Shown here piece after piece: positions 44,640-45,658 of a stretch of 45,658 nt of DNA (position 1 is the stretch's first letter; each line of letters begins with the position of its first letter). The DNA lies in the NCBI GenBank assembly GCA_033557685.1, contig JAWQRN010000048.1, positions 1-45,658 on the forward strand, written 5' to 3'. Source of the DNA: Sperchopsis tessellata. Lineage: Eukaryota > Arthropoda > Insecta > Coleoptera > Hydrophilidae. The notes beneath the pieces were generated by a model. The model ran no database searches, was not told the DNA's origin, and worked only from the letters and a program-made list of their open reading frames with translations. The position numbers and the translations under genes were made by a program.

Positions 44640-44815
44640 GGTTTATTTGCATTTCGTAAATGTCGTACACTAATGCCTGTATTCATAAAGCGTCATTAAA
44701 TGGAATGTTTTAGAATGGGAAAAGCCTAATCACAAAAAGACGATCGCTTCTGAGTCTCGAACCCGAGACCCCACGCCTAGTAGCCTAGTACTTAGCCACT
44801 GAGCTACGAGATGGC
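44640..44815 (-). repeat. tRNA-derived SINE-like sequence
   Basis: The minus strand carries a good RNA polymerase III A box (TAGCTCAGTGG, 44806-44796) and B box (GGTTCGAGAC, 44763-44754) at tRNA-like spacing. The acceptor stem pairs poorly, so it is not a working tRNA gene. The downstream part ends with TTTATGAATACAGGC, a tail that looks transposon-like. I read it as a SINE head and short body. Confidence 0.55.
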
Positions 44816-45497
44816 TAGAGTAAATGTAAATACACAACGAAGTGTGAAGTTTTAACAGTAGGACTTAAATTATCTAGTTCAAAAAACCTACTGACCTTCC
44901 AGATAGGCATTTGTAAAATATTTATCTTTTAAATATAAAGTGACAGAAAATATATAATTAGATTATAAAATGTATCTTTTTATGAGTAAAACATAAAAAT
45001 TGCCCTAACAAAATATATTTTCACTATAAGATTCAAAAAGTTGCGAATGTACAGACACAAATTAAACAAATATTTTCTTTTCAAGGCATAATATGCAAGT
45101 AATGATTGCAGGATTGTGTTTGTAAATAGTATAATCAAGTTTGTGGCAGATGATTGTTTGATCAAAATCAGCTTTTGTATCAAGATCTATTTTTGATCAA
45201 GATCGATCTTTGATGAAGATACAAACGATCCAATTGATCTATGAAATTTCACATTGTTTTGATAAAATTTTGTTTTGTTTTTGAACAATTTTATTTTATT
45301 TTTACAATTACATATACATTTAATTATATATTATTTTATAAACTTCAAATTTAATATTGTTAAACCTTTATATGCCTATTTTTTGACGCCATGGAATCTA
45401 ACTCTGTACCTCTCATTATAATTGGGTTCTTTTTACGCAGATTCGGTATACACCGGTTTTTTCGGGAATGCGACTGCGGCGTAAACCGAGGGCTACC

Positions 45498-45498
<1 letters not shown>

Positions 45499-45554
<56 letters not shown>
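45499..45554. repeat. (TA)n microsatellite
   Basis: About 27 uninterrupted TA dinucleotides. The two open frames across it encode only alternating Tyr-Ile and are artefacts. Confidence 0.95.
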
Positions 45555-45556
<2 letters not shown>

Positions 45557-45658
45557 ATAGACGCCCACAGCCTCATGTTTTAGGTGCAGAAACCATTTTC
45601 AAACAAATTAACGGATGTGGTCAAGAAGTGACTTTAAGACCTACATAAGGCCAATAAT

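Noticed and set aside
44740..44815. Functional tRNA gene
   Set aside because: The A and B boxes are present but the acceptor stem does not pair well, so a tRNA-derived repeat is more likely.
45360..45648. Frames on both strands across the TA repeat
   Set aside because: The open frame results from the dinucleotide repeat, which encodes only alternating Tyr and Ile.

Overview
This is eukaryotic nuclear DNA, almost certainly from an insect. It is AT-rich, has spliceosomal introns with GT/AG borders, and carries BEL/Pao, Gypsy, Jockey, RTE-like, Penelope, Tc1, mariner, hAT and PIF/Harbinger remnants, a typical insect repeat mix. The order cannot be fixed from the sequence; a beetle or hemipteran would fit. 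No prokaryotic operons, rRNA or CRISPR arrays were seen.

The only gene that looks alive is a large minus-strand gene at 12139-28213. Four exons (28213-27385, 22694-21729, 20801-20505, 14588-12139) join at clean splice sites, all in phase 1, into one uninterrupted frame of 1513 residues. It starts with a P-loop GTPase domain. A helical segment follows, then a strand-rich stretch running into glycine-rich repeats, then a long helical/coiled-coil region, and it ends in a beta-rich C-terminal domain. An in-frame splice acceptor just upstream of the ATG shows that at least one more 5' exon exists. A decayed 72-bp piece of a second copy of exon 1 lies about 180 bp upstream of the start. I do not recognise a named gene; it is the best candidate for an undescribed system here.

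Layout: 0.2-6.0 kb, a broken Harbinger element (transposase on +, antisense BESS-type accessory protein) with a BEL/Pao element inserted in the accessory gene. 7.9-8.35 kb, a solo LTR. 8.9-10 kb, a dead LINE. 12.1-28.2 kb, the GTPase gene, whose introns hold HARBI1, hAT, Penelope and LINE debris. 28.5-31.9 kb, a region bounded by inverted repeats with two pieces of one DDE transposase and a LINE fragment. 32-35.4 kb, Penelope and BEL fragments and a Tc1 transposase split by a foldback element. 36.5-41.1 kb, Gypsy, LINE, Gypsy and mariner remnants. 41.1-45.7 kb, mostly unrecognised DNA with a 62-bp minisatellite, a tRNA-derived SINE-like sequence and a TA microsatellite.

Nearly all transposon reading frames carry stops or frameshifts, so the window reads as an old transposon graveyard around one conserved multi-exon gene. 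All gene identities rest on motif recognition, and no database search was run.
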